From Helicobacter sp. (GTDB lineage Bacteria; Campylobacterota; Campylobacteria; Campylobacterales; Helicobacteraceae), in the NCBI RefSeq assembly GCF_017502485.1, contig NZ_JAFVUX010000011.1, forward strand, positions 47,627-111,626: a stretch of DNA of 64,000 bases, in the 5' to 3' direction. Below, one piece after another: positions 55,764-64,000 of the stretch (position 1 is the stretch's first letter; every line of letters starts with the position of its first letter). Position numbers and translations under genes: made by a program. Below the pieces are notes generated by a model. It did no database searches. It was not told the DNA's origin and saw nothing but the letters and a program-made list of their open reading frames with translations.

Positions 55764-56737
55764 CATAATCCTTGCTGCCACACTTGTGGTGCCACTTGCC
55801 AAAGTGGAGATTTAAAATATTGTAGAGCATATCAAGGACACATAGATGGCTACTCAAATAGTTGGGTTCATAACTTTAAGACTGATGAGCGAGTGAAGTT
55901 TAAAATACAATGTCTGTTTTTTATCACACAAGTGCTAAATCGCACGATACTAGCAACAATATCCAGCAGCACAAAGCCATTGCTCAAGCCAAAGAGCAGC
56001 ACCAACGAGAGTTACAGGAAAAGACCGCCAAAAGACTTAGATATGAATTTGCAAATGCGCTGCCAGCACCAAATTCCCACCCCTACCTAGAATCTAAGAA
56101 AATTAGTATGAAGCATATCAATGTCAAAGTAGATAGGTTTAATAATCTCCTAATCCCTCTGCGAGATGTCAATGGCAAAATGCAAAGCTTGCAGCGGATA
56201 ATGCCAAATGGAAGCAAGATATATGGAGTCATCAAAACAGAGCAAGAAAGACAAAATAACGAGGAGTTTCTAGCAAAGAAAAAGGGGCTATTTTTCACAC
56301 AACGCCCATTAGAAGAGCATAGCGAGTTTTTTGTATGCGAGGGATTTGCTTCAGCTATGAGTATGAGCGAGATTCTAGGTAAGCCTAGCGTTGCGGCTAT
56401 GGATTGTGGGAATTTGCTCAATGTATGTGATGAGCTAGTATCTAAGTATCCACACAAGCAAATCACCATCTGTGCGGATAATGATGTAAAGAAAGAAGCA
56501 CAGGGAAAAAGAAATGCTGGAATGGAAGCGGCTATGGCGTGTCAAGAGAAATATCCACAAATCCGTATCATCTATCCGCAGTGTAAATCAAGTGAAATGG
56601 GAAGCGTAAGCGATTTTAATGATTTGGTCAATCTGCGCGGCATTGAAGCAGTGAGAGTGGAAGTGGAAAGGCAATTAGGTGAAAGAATAATAGAAAGAAT
56701 CCATAAATCAAAAAGCAAAGATGATTTTGAGCGGTAA
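55764..56737 (+). pseudogene. Mobile-element primase (zinc finger plus Toprim), truncated and frameshifted
   Basis: From 55764 one frame reads HNPCCHTCGATCQSGDLKYC, a CxxC zinc-finger pattern of element-borne primases, and continues as YCRAYQGHIDGY to about 55905, where the frame is lost. The next frame (55910-56737, 275 residues) carries on with a coiled region, NNLLIPLRDVNGKMQSLQRI and a Toprim domain: FFVCEGFASAMSMSEILG with the Glu, and ITICADNDVKKE (DxD). No start codon precedes the zinc finger. It is typical of phage, plasmid or integrative-element primases and probably inactive. The downstream frame could still be translated from ATG 55910. Confidence 0.72.
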
Positions 56738-57086
56738 TGCTTACAAGGAGATTTTACTCGTTGTTTTCTAGTGTTGCAGTATATGCCATAACACAGAATC
56801 CAAGAATAATAGAGCCAAATACAAAAGCTTAAAGATAACATAAAAAAATGTAAAACAATATGTAACAAATACTGCACAATATTGATAAATATTTCTACAT
56901 ATTTCTATATTGCAACATCTTTGCTATACGGAAAAATCACTTATAGATAAGGTATTTCAACCCCGATTTTGCTAGCTCATAAACACGCAAAATTTTGGGA
57001 AAACATTGGGAAAACGGAAAAGCACGACAAACATCGTGCTACAGGACATTTGTAGCCTATATTTTGCAACACAATGCATATTTTGC
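56738..57086. other. AT-rich spacer of the element remnant with a hairpin
   Basis: No gene. Contains repeated TGGGAAAAC words at about 56996-57015 and a hairpin GCACGA...TCGTGC at 57022-57039. The position beside the integrase 3' end fits an old attachment or regulatory region, but no att duplication could be identified by eye. Confidence 0.4.
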
Positions 57087-57563
57087 TTAAATTTTTCTTA
57101 GGATTCTAAGCTGCTCTAGGCTTGCCTTTTCTCTCTCATAGGCAAATTTGATTTCATTATCTGTCTTGTGAGCTAAGGCAGATTCTATAACTTCATCGCT
57201 TATGCCCTTTTGTAGTAGCTCAGCTTTATGTAGTGAGCAAATCGTGCGAAATGTAGCGCGGAATCCGTGTGCAGTTACCCTGCCTTTATATTTGCCATTT
57301 GCTAACTTTTGCAATGCGGTGTTGAGTCTATCTCGGCTTAAGTGCCTAAGTGAATTAAACGCTGGGAATACAAATACACTCTGCAATTTAGCTGTGTCTT
57401 GCTTTTGGCGTTGTAAAATCACTAGTGCGTAGCTACTTAGTGCTATGGTGTGACTTGCTTGTGTTTTCATCTCTTTGGCTGGGATTATCCACAAAGCAGA
57501 ATCTAGATCAATATGACTCCATTTAGCCATTGCGGTGTTTATGTAGGGTGAATTTAACTCCTA
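57087..57563 (-). pseudogene. P4-type tyrosine integrase, C-terminal fragment
   Basis: The readable frame starts near 57563 (LNSPYINTAMAKWSHIDLD) with a stop just upstream, so the N-terminal arm-binding and core-binding domains are gone. The catalytic domain keeps HGFRATFRT (His and second Arg) and the final FAYER with the nucleophilic Tyr, plus LAHKTDNEI. The first catalytic Arg region is altered or lost. ATG 57530 could start a 147-residue product, but it would lack DNA-binding parts. With the primase fragment it marks an integrative-element scar. Confidence 0.75.
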
Positions 57564-57747
57564 TATTCATCAAAGCTGGTCTGCTCTTTTATTAGATTCT
57601 ATTAGGCTTATGCAAACTCTGCGGTGTAATCAAAAAGCAACTAAGGCTTAGTGGTATTACTATAACCGATCTCATAGCACTTGTAGAGCTAAATCACTTA
57701 AAGAGAAGTTTGCTATACTTGCACGATTACCCTTTTTAAGGATTTGT

Positions 57748-59685
57748 GTGGAATTTGCACCATTTCTCCTACTAGATACAGATAGCCCCCTAGAATCTTT
57801 ACAAAGCGAGTGCCACAAGCGCACGATCTCCACTGACGATGTGCAATGTCTCTTGCAAAAGCACCATATCACTCTAAGCGATCCAAATCTACCTAGCCAC
57901 GCGCTTTTAGACGATACGCTTTACCACACAAACAGCTTCACACTGCGCCAGAGCTGCGATATTCTCGTGCGTCCAAAGCTTATTGATAGCACTTATACAC
58001 TCACACTCTCACCAAATAAAGACAAGGTATTTATGCGCTGCTTTGATAGCTTTCTCGCACTTGATGAAATGGAGCAAGAACTATGCGCACAAGTGGGCGC
58101 GGATCTAGCTATATTAGGAGTAATCTTGCGCGATATACAGAGTCTGCACGCACGCTTGCAAGAGCTTTTGCAAGCCATTAAGCGTGAGCCAAAAATGCGT
58201 GAGCGAGAATTTTGTATTATGGAGAGTAGTGTTTATATCCCGCCTAGCCCTATGCGCTTTCGCTTTCTTCCGCAAGAAAGCTATCAAGCCTTGCACCAAA
58301 CCCAAGCGCGAAGCTTTTTTAGCGATGAGAGTATTCCCCCACCTAGCAAGATTGAAGAAGCATTTTATGGTGTAGATTCTGGTGAGCTTGTGGGGGTGTA
58401 TGAGTTTGGCGATGGTGGGGTAGCTGGACGCAATCTCTTAGGGGAGTACTGCGCGCCTAGTACCACAAAACCGCGGATAATCCCAAGCGAGCAAGAGCAT
58501 ATCACTCATAAAATCTACGATGATAGGATAGAATACTTCAGTCAAGTCCGGGGCTTCATCGCCTTGCATAATCAACTCACCGCCCCTTTTGCCCAAAAAA
58601 GTCGCAACACAAGCGAACAAGCGGATATTTTTTGCTTCTACACACCACCAAGCACTCCAATAAAATCAACCCAAACCCCACCCCTACTAGGAGGGATACA
58701 AGCCCACATTACACTAAGTATAGAATCTAGCGATAGTAGCATCGATGCCCTAGGTGATGGCGTGTATATCGAAGCGGAGCATATAGAAATTAACGGCGAC
58801 CTAGGAAGCAACACCGCCATTAAAGCAAGGCATTTAGTCATCAATGGCTCAACACACAAAAGCTCTAAAATCCTAGCCCAAAATGCCAAAATCCTAACCC
58901 ACAGGGGGCTTTTAATCGCCCAAGATTGCACGATTAAAAATGTAGATTCTGGTAAGATCTATGCTAAAAGTGCTAGAATCCAAGAAGCTAGAGCTAGTAG
59001 CATTTATGCAAAGTCTATCCATATAGATCGCCTGCGCTCTGCTAACTCCTGCCACTTTAGCACACAACTCCAAGTCCAAGAAATCCCCAAAAGCTACGGC
59101 GATGATAATGCCCTAATCTTTAGCCTACTAGGTTCTAGCGACTACCGCGACTATCTCTACAATGCTAGAACTTATCACCGCGATAAATCCCAAACCCTAG
59201 CGCGCATAGATTCTACCCTAAGTGCCCTGCTCCCTAAGCTTAGTGATGCGCAAGTCTTTTTGCAAAAACTCCAAGGCTTTACTAAAGAGCAGCAGGCAAT
59301 CGCGCTAAAAGAAGTCAAATTTTCCCAAACTTATGCCAACTCCTTGCTTCTTATCAAGCTCTATAAAGCCACTCTAGCGCGCAAAAACGCCTTGCAAAAA
59401 TCCTTACACATGCTAACGCACACCACAATCCCAGCCCTACAAACTAGACTCACAAATGCACGATTATGTATCAGCAATGTGCTGGGCTTTGAAAACTACG
59501 CACATATACAAAAGCTAGAGTTAGAGCCAAGTGAGATAATGAGCGAATCACTCTTACTTGAGTATAATAAAAGTGCGACAATCACTATCGCTAAAGTCAA
59601 AGAAGCTAGCCTAGAATCTAGCACAAGCTTAGATTCTAGCGAGGCAAGCCACGCCCCCCTAATCCACTTAAAGGTAGAGCAATGA
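57748..59685 (+). CDS. FapA-like (DUF342) protein
   Basis: 645 residues from GTG 57748 (TTAAGGA upstream). The middle part has the DUF342/FapA right-handed beta-helix signature: GDGVYIEAEHIEINGDLG, HLVINGST, AKILTHRGLLIAQDCTI, SARIQEARASSIYAKSIHI. A helical C-terminus (about 480-610) follows. Homologues are linked to flagellar assembly or membrane-domain functions, but the biochemical role is unknown. ATG of ruvA overlaps its stop. The DUF342-ruvA pairing next to murJ-cysS is the H. pylori arrangement as I recall it. Confidence 0.8.
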   Translation: MEFAPFLLLDTDSPLESLQSECHKRTISTDDVQCLLQKHHITLSDPNLPSHALLDDTLYHTNSFTLRQSCDILVRPKLIDSTYTLTLSPNKDKVFMRCFDSFLALDEMEQELCAQVGADLAILGVILRDIQSLHARLQELLQAIKREPKMREREFCIMESSVYIPPSPMRFRFLPQESYQALHQTQARSFFSDESIPPPSKIEEAFYGVDSGELVGVYEFGDGGVAGRNLLGEYCAPSTTKPRIIPSEQEHITHKIYDDRIEYFSQVRGFIALHNQLTAPFAQKSRNTSEQADIFCFYTPPSTPIKSTQTPPLLGGIQAHITLSIESSDSSIDALGDGVYIEAEHIEINGDLGSNTAIKARHLVINGSTHKSSKILAQNAKILTHRGLLIAQDCTIKNVDSGKIYAKSARIQEARASSIYAKSIHIDRLRSANSCHFSTQLQVQEIPKSYGDDNALIFSLLGSSDYRDYLYNARTYHRDKSQTLARIDSTLSALLPKLSDAQVFLQKLQGFTKEQQAIALKEVKFSQTYANSLLLIKLYKATLARKNALQKSLHMLTHTTIPALQTRLTNARLCISNVLGFENYAHIQKLELEPSEIMSESLLLEYNKSATITIAKVKEASLESSTSLDSSEASHAPLIHLKVEQ

Positions 59686-60272
59686 TCTGTGGTCTAATTG
59701 GTAAAATCCACAAGCTAGAGCCTATGCGTGTGGAGCTCAATGTCCAAGGCGTGATTTATGCCATTGCTATAAGTGTGCAAACAAGCGCGCATTTGCGCAT
59801 CAAGCTAGAATCTAGCCCCGAGCCTAGTGCCATCCACCTGCACACTACGCATATCATTAGAGAAGATATGCAAGCGCTTTTTGGCTTTGTGGATACTTTA
59901 GAGCAAGAGACTTTTGAACGGTTGCTTAAAATCAATGGCGTAGGCACAAAAGTAGCCCTTACAATTCTTAGCACCTTTAGCGCGCAAAAATTCCTAGAAA
60001 TCATCGCTAGCAAGGACATTAAGCTATTACAAAAGGTTCCGGGAGTGGGTGCAAAAAGTGCGGGCAAGATTCTATTAGATTTAGCGGGATTTTGCGAGCA
60101 AGTGCTAGAATCTAGCAAGCCTCAAGCACACATAGCAAGCAAGCACGACATCTCTAGTGCGCTAGAAGCCCTAGGCTATAAGGCAAGCGAGATTAAGCAA
60201 GTGTTGCCAAGCATCACTGCTACTGACACACAAAGCGCGATCAAAGAAGCCTTGCGCTTACTTGCACGCTAA
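59682..60272 (+). CDS. ruvA: Holliday junction DNA helicase subunit RuvA
   Basis: 196 residues. Binds Holliday junctions and loads RuvB. OB-fold start MICGLIGKIHKLEPMRVELN, two helix-hairpin-helix motifs (LLKINGVGTKVALTIL near 85-100 and LLQKVPGVGAKSAGKILL near 115-132), and the C-terminal RuvB-binding three-helix domain (DISSALEALGYKASEI). Confidence 0.95.
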   Translation: MICGLIGKIHKLEPMRVELNVQGVIYAIAISVQTSAHLRIKLESSPEPSAIHLHTTHIIREDMQALFGFVDTLEQETFERLLKINGVGTKVALTILSTFSAQKFLEIIASKDIKLLQKVPGVGAKSAGKILLDLAGFCEQVLESSKPQAHIASKHDISSALEALGYKASEIKQVLPSITATDTQSAIKEALRLLAR

Positions 60273-61648
60273 TGTATAATAGCCACCAACTAAACCAAGA
60301 AGAGAGTATGCAACACGACACAGCCACAAATACACCGCTCAAATGGAGTTCATTTGATACCCGCTGGATGCTATCACTTTTTGGCACGGCAGTGGGTGCT
60401 GGAATCTTGTATCTACCTATTAAAGCTGGAGGCGGGGGCTTTTGGCCTGTGGTGGCAATGTGCTTTGTCATCTTTCCTATGGTGTATTTGAGTCATAGAG
60501 CATTAAGTGTCTTTGTCTGCCAGGCAAATGGTGAGAATAGAGACATTACTTACTCGGCAGAAGAGTATTTTGGACGCAATGTGAGTGTGCTTATCTCTAT
60601 CCTTTATTTCTTTGCGATTTTCCCCATTTGTTTGGCGTATTGTGTAGGGATTACAAACACATTTGAGAGCTTTATTTATAATCAATTTTTGCCCCTGTTA
60701 GATTCTAATGGTAGATTAGCTAGCTTCATCCAAAGTATTTATGAGCCTAGTATGCAGGGTAGCGTGGCGCATCTTTTGCCACTTTGGCGGGCGATTTTGG
60801 TGTTTTTGGGTGTAAGTGCATTTATGCTTATTATGCTTTTTAGCGAAGAGTTTATCACCAAAGTGTGTGAATGGCTTGTATATCCGCTATGTGCGATACT
60901 TTTCATCTTTTCACTCTATCTTATCCCGCATTGGAGTCTAGGCAGTCTAAGTGAAGCGCCTAATATCAAGGAGTTTTTGACAATCGTATGGCTTACTCTG
61001 CCTGTGCTTGTCTTTAGCTTTAATCACTCTCCGGCGATTTCTACATTTTCTTTAAGTGTGAAGCGAACTTATAAGGAATATTCCGTAGCAAAGGTAAATC
61101 AGATACTATTCCGCACGGCAACTATGCTTTTAATCTTTGTGATGTTTTTTGTCTTTTCTTGTGTGCTAAGTTTAAGCCCAGCAGAGCTTGCGGAAGCTAG
61201 GGCGCAAAATATCCCTGTGCTATCTTACTTTGCCAATAAGCTTAATAACCCTTTCATCTCTTATGGCGGTCCTTTGATAGCGTTTTTGGCAATTTCTAGC
61301 TCGTTTTTTGGGCATTATTTTGGCGCGCGTGAAGGAGCGTATGGAATCGTGCGTAAGTGCTGCAAAATCGCAGGAAATGAAAATCCAAACCTAAAAATCA
61401 TAGCTATATCTTGCACAAGCGTGATGTATATAGTAATGCTTCTTGTAGCGTATATCAATCCTAGTGTGCTAGGTTTCATAGAAGACCTAGGCGGTCCAAT
61501 CATCGCAGCAATCCTTTTCCTTATGCCAATCATCGCTATTTATAGCGTATCAAAGATGAAGCAGTTTAAAAACCTCGCCCTAGACGCCTTTGTGTTTATC
61601 ACAGGGCTTTTGACAATCTTCACCGTGACTTACAAACTTATAGGGTAG
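60272..61648 (+). CDS. sdaC: SdaC-type serine transporter
   Basis: 458 residues (446 if the internal ATG 60308 is used; neither start has a strong Shine-Dalgarno). About 11 membrane helices, HAAAP family: WMLSLFGTAVGAGILYLPI near the start, GGGGFWPVV, FNHSPAISTFSLSVKR and SSSFFGHYFGAREG. Proton-coupled serine import. The first ATG overlaps the ruvA stop, and sdaA follows 3 bp after, so import and deamination are coupled. Confidence 0.9.
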   Translation: MYNSHQLNQEESMQHDTATNTPLKWSSFDTRWMLSLFGTAVGAGILYLPIKAGGGGFWPVVAMCFVIFPMVYLSHRALSVFVCQANGENRDITYSAEEYFGRNVSVLISILYFFAIFPICLAYCVGITNTFESFIYNQFLPLLDSNGRLASFIQSIYEPSMQGSVAHLLPLWRAILVFLGVSAFMLIMLFSEEFITKVCEWLVYPLCAILFIFSLYLIPHWSLGSLSEAPNIKEFLTIVWLTLPVLVFSFNHSPAISTFSLSVKRTYKEYSVAKVNQILFRTATMLLIFVMFFVFSCVLSLSPAELAEARAQNIPVLSYFANKLNNPFISYGGPLIAFLAISSSFFGHYFGAREGAYGIVRKCCKIAGNENPNLKIIAISCTSVMYIVMLLVAYINPSVLGFIEDLGGPIIAAILFLMPIIAIYSVSKMKQFKNLALDAFVFITGLLTIFTVTYKLIG

Positions 61649-61651
61649 CGC

Positions 61652-63004
61652 GTGAGCAATCTTAGCATTTGCAAAATTGGCATAGGTCCTTCATCATCGC
61701 ATACGCTAGGACCACTCATTGCTGGCAATAGGTTTTGTGAGCAAATTGCCAGCAAGCTAGAATCTATCTCCACAATCACCATCACACTCTATGGCTCACT
61801 CTCACTCACAGGCAGGGGACATTTGAGTGATAAGGCGATTTTATGGGGACTAGAAAACTTACAGGCAAAGACCCTTACCAAAAATCTTCAAGCCACCACT
61901 CTAGCGCGTGTCTATGATACAAAACAGCTCAATCTCTGCGGGGCAAAACTTATAGATTTTGATAGTGAGCGTGACATCATCTTTAGCGATGAGTTCTTAC
62001 CTCAGCACGAAAATGCCCTGTGTATAGAAGCCTTTGGTGCGCAAGGCGACAAGTTAGAATCTAGCACTTACTTCTCTATCGGCGGGGGCTTTGTCAAAAG
62101 TGCGCAAGAGCTAGAATCTATACAGGAGGAAAAGATGGATTCTAGCCTTTGGCAGATAGAAAACGCTACCAAAGCTCTCTATCTTTGCGATGAGAAGTCC
62201 TGCGACCTAGCTACACTCTCGCTAGAGTATGAGCTACAATTCCGCGATGAGAGGAGTATTAGAGCTTACTGCCTTGAAGTATGGGAGTGTATGCAAGAAG
62301 CCTACAAGCAAGGCACGCATCCAAGTGAAACCTATCTCCCGGGTAAGCTACATTTAAAACGCCGCGCTAAGGGCTTGTTTGAGCGCGTGCATACCACAAG
62401 CGACCCGCTAGGGATTATTGACTTTATCTCACTCTATGCCATTGCTATAGCGGAGGAGAATGCCAGTGGCTCGCGTGTGGTAACAGCTCCTACAAATGGT
62501 GCTTGTGCGGTGATCCCAGCGGTAATGCTTTATCTAAAAAACCACACTATAGGCTTTAGCGATGACAAAGCAGTAGAGTTTTTGCTAACAGCTATACTCA
62601 TAGGCTCTTTCATTAAAAAAAATGCCAGCATAAGTGGCGCAGAAGCAGGCTGTCAAGCAGAGATCGGCTCGGCTAGCTCTATGGCAGCAGGAGCTATGGC
62701 TACCATACTAGGCGCAGATCCTAGGAAGACTTGCAATGCTGCGGAGATGGCTATGGAACACCACTTGGGGCTTACTTGCGACCCTGTGGGTGGACTTGTA
62801 CAAATCCCCTGCATAGAGCGCAATGCCTTTGGTGCGATCAAGGCAATCTCCGCAGCCAGAATGGCAATGACGCGCAAAAGCACTCCCATAGTCAGTCTAG
62901 ATGAAGTGATAAGGACAATGTATCAAACCGGCAAAGATATGAATGCCAAATACCGCGAAACCGCCCTAGGCGGTCTAGCCAAAACACTTTCAAGCGTTTG
63001 CTAA
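61652..63004 (+). CDS. sdaA: L-serine dehydratase (L-serine ammonia-lyase, Fe-S)
   Basis: 450 residues from GTG 61652. Converts serine to pyruvate and ammonia; serine is a main carbon source in this group. The N-terminal part shows KIGIGPSSSHTLGPLIAG, and the catalytic part has APTNGACAVIPAV, ISGAEAGCQAEIGSASSMAA and LTCDPVGGLVQIPCIERN, containing the cysteines of the [4Fe-4S] cluster. Paired with sdaC as in H. pylori. Confidence 0.95.
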   Translation: MSNLSICKIGIGPSSSHTLGPLIAGNRFCEQIASKLESISTITITLYGSLSLTGRGHLSDKAILWGLENLQAKTLTKNLQATTLARVYDTKQLNLCGAKLIDFDSERDIIFSDEFLPQHENALCIEAFGAQGDKLESSTYFSIGGGFVKSAQELESIQEEKMDSSLWQIENATKALYLCDEKSCDLATLSLEYELQFRDERSIRAYCLEVWECMQEAYKQGTHPSETYLPGKLHLKRRAKGLFERVHTTSDPLGIIDFISLYAIAIAEENASGSRVVTAPTNGACAVIPAVMLYLKNHTIGFSDDKAVEFLLTAILIGSFIKKNASISGAEAGCQAEIGSASSMAAGAMATILGADPRKTCNAAEMAMEHHLGLTCDPVGGLVQIPCIERNAFGAIKAISAARMAMTRKSTPIVSLDEVIRTMYQTGKDMNAKYRETALGGLAKTLSSVC

Positions 63005-63029
63005 CCTACCTCACATACAAGGAGATCTA

Positions 63030-64000
63030 ATGAACCAAGAACCTAAAAGTCTAAAATCCCGCCTTAAAGAAAGCATTAAGCACAATCCCATCTACACAAG
63101 AGCGATTCGTCCGCTACGCGTGAAGCTAAACGCCCTAATAGAATCCACCCTAGATGATGAAGCTTACTTTATCCGCCGACATAAGAAAATCTTTGGCTAC
63201 ACTCCAGACTTCCGCAACCCACAGACTTTTAATGAGAAGATTATTCATCGCATTTTGTTTGATAGAAATCCTGTTTATACCGCGTTAGCCGATAAGCTAA
63301 AGGCTAGGATCTACATCGCTGCCACACTTTACCCACTCTATGAAAACGCGATAAGGGGGGGGGCAGAGTGCAAGGAGAATAGCCCAGAGCTTCAAGCAAG
63401 TCTAGATACTAGCGCGCAATCCACCATACAAGCCTTAGCCAAGCTCAATCTTCTAGAGCCTAGCTCCCCACTATTTACCCCCATAGACACACTAGGATCT
63501 ACTCTATTTGCTACCAATATCTGCCCCTATCTCCCCAAGCTCTATGGGATTTACAAAAGCTTTGATGAGATAAACTTCGCCACTTTACCTTCTTCTTTTG
63601 CCATTAAAACTAACCACGATGGGGGTGGTGTAGTGCTTGTGCCAAATAAGCAGGAGTTTTTAAATGATCAAGCGCGCTTTGAAGCTGCTAGGAGTAAAAT
63701 CCAGCAACACCTAGCCACAAACTTCTACACACTTTTCCGCGAATGGCATTACAAAGACATTGAGCCACGCGTGTTTATCGAGGAGCTTCTAGGAGCTTCT
63801 AGCCCCGCAAACGCTGCTCCTAATGCAGAAACCACGGACTCTACCACAAAGACATTTGAAAATAACGATTTTCATAACAAAATTGCCCAAAACCTAGAAT
63901 CCTATAAAGCCCCAACAGACTATAAATGCCATATGTTTAATGGTACATTGAGTCATATAGAAGTGATTAGAGGGCGGTTTGTCCATCAAGAAGAAATCGC
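63030..64000 (+). CDS. TupA-like ATP-grasp protein (cell-surface polysaccharide), phase-variable, 3' truncated by window
   Basis: ATG 63030 with AAGGAG at 63019-63024; the frame is open to the window end (~324 residues seen). Blocks of the TupA-like ATP-grasp family: FGYTPDFRNPQTFNEKI near 52-68, ADKLKARIYI, LPKLYGIYKSFDEINFATLP and SFAIKTNHDGGGVVLVPN. Such proteins modify surface polysaccharides. Codons ~109-112 are a G9 tract (63355-63363) that is in frame here. It is followed by a ~50-residue low-complexity insert before the family sequence resumes at CPYLPKLYG. A second Ser/Thr/Asn-rich stretch lies near 255-290. Confidence 0.7.
   Translation, partial: MNQEPKSLKSRLKESIKHNPIYTRAIRPLRVKLNALIESTLDDEAYFIRRHKKIFGYTPDFRNPQTFNEKIIHRILFDRNPVYTALADKLKARIYIAATLYPLYENAIRGGAECKENSPELQASLDTSAQSTIQALAKLNLLEPSSPLFTPIDTLGSTLFATNICPYLPKLYGIYKSFDEINFATLPSSFAIKTNHDGGGVVLVPNKQEFLNDQARFEAARSKIQQHLATNFYTLFREWHYKDIEPRVFIEELLGASSPANAAPNAETTDSTTKTFENNDFHNKIAQNLESYKAPTDYKCHMFNGTLSHIEVIRGRFVHQEEI
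63355..63363 (+). repeat. G9 tract in the ATP-grasp gene
   Basis: Nine G in the coding strand, reading AGG GGG GGG in frame. Present length leaves the frame open; loss or gain of one base would end it within about 40 codons. Typical of Helicobacter/Campylobacter surface-gene phase variation. Confidence 0.8.

Noticed and set aside
56996..57040. Attachment site of the degenerate integrase
   Set aside because: A hairpin and repeated TGGGAAAAC words are present, but no matching direct repeat was found on the other side, so an att site cannot be claimed.
1..64000. CRISPR array, rRNA genes, riboswitches
   Set aside because: No regularly spaced direct repeats, no rRNA-like sequence and no riboswitch core was recognised by eye.

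Overview
The window looks like a chromosomal segment of a Helicobacter (Campylobacterota), probably an enterohepatic-type species. The evidence is the Helicobacter/Campylobacter-specific DnaA regulator HobA, blocks of gene order that I recall from H. pylori (rppH-lysC-hobA-holB-folP; fabD next to a nucleosidase; cysS-murJ-DUF342-ruvA; sdaC-sdaA), pseudaminic acid genes, homopolymeric G/C tracts in surface and restriction-modification genes, and a very frequent TAGAATCTA/TAGATTCTA word. The species assignment is inference.

Layout. 1-4070: an incomplete restriction-modification (R-M) locus (nuclease C-terminus, beta-class methyltransferase, Mrr-like membrane nuclease) followed by about 1.1 kb of decayed DNA. 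4071-7370: a secreted DUF1561 protein (the family of the Leptospira virulence-modifying proteins), a small exported protein, and a wrecked cation-efflux (CDF) gene. 7400-9900 (minus): msrB, then fabD-mtnN-pilin-like. 9989-14173 (minus): a type III mod-res pair; mod carries a G12 tract and two identical 51-bp palindromic elements inside the coding sequence. 14375-20296: arsB, fliR, thyX, glmU and a chemoreceptor with a CxxCH haem motif. 20444-22969 (minus): a DpnII-type GATC system with two intact methylases and a frameshifted endonuclease. 23000-27968: purB, an LpoB-Sel1 fusion and a Na/Pi transporter. 28043-36615: a long housekeeping run, rppH-lysC-hobA-holB-folP-AsmA-like-proB-proA. 36740-40358: trpB-trpA, convergent with trpF and a YihY membrane protein, separated by a palindromic element. 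40455-46173: a DUF465 protein, a TPR glycosyltransferase-like protein, a PseH-PseI fusion, dapF with an internal insertion, and a DinB-like protein. 46277-48895: a Fur-family regulator divergent from a His-rich TonB receptor, probably a zinc or nickel uptake unit. 48937-52356: tRNA-Ser(GGA) and trpE-trpG-trpD. 52762-60272: cysS and murJ, then fapA-like and ruvA, with a mobile-element scar (primase and integrase fragments) between murJ and fapA. 60272-63004: sdaC-sdaA for serine catabolism. 63030-end: a TupA-like ATP-grasp gene with a G9 tract, cut by the window end.

Themes. Three separate R-M loci lie in 23 kb, each in a different state (incomplete, phase-variable, endonuclease broken). Several proteins (Mod, PseH-PseI, DapF, the terminal ATP-grasp protein) contain low-complexity in-frame insertions, some made of recognisable repeat DNA, so this genome seems to host short elements that insert into genes and are translated. 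The strongest leads are the DUF1561 toxin-like locus, the in-frame palindromic elements next to the phase-variable tract in mod, and the PseH-PseI fusion.
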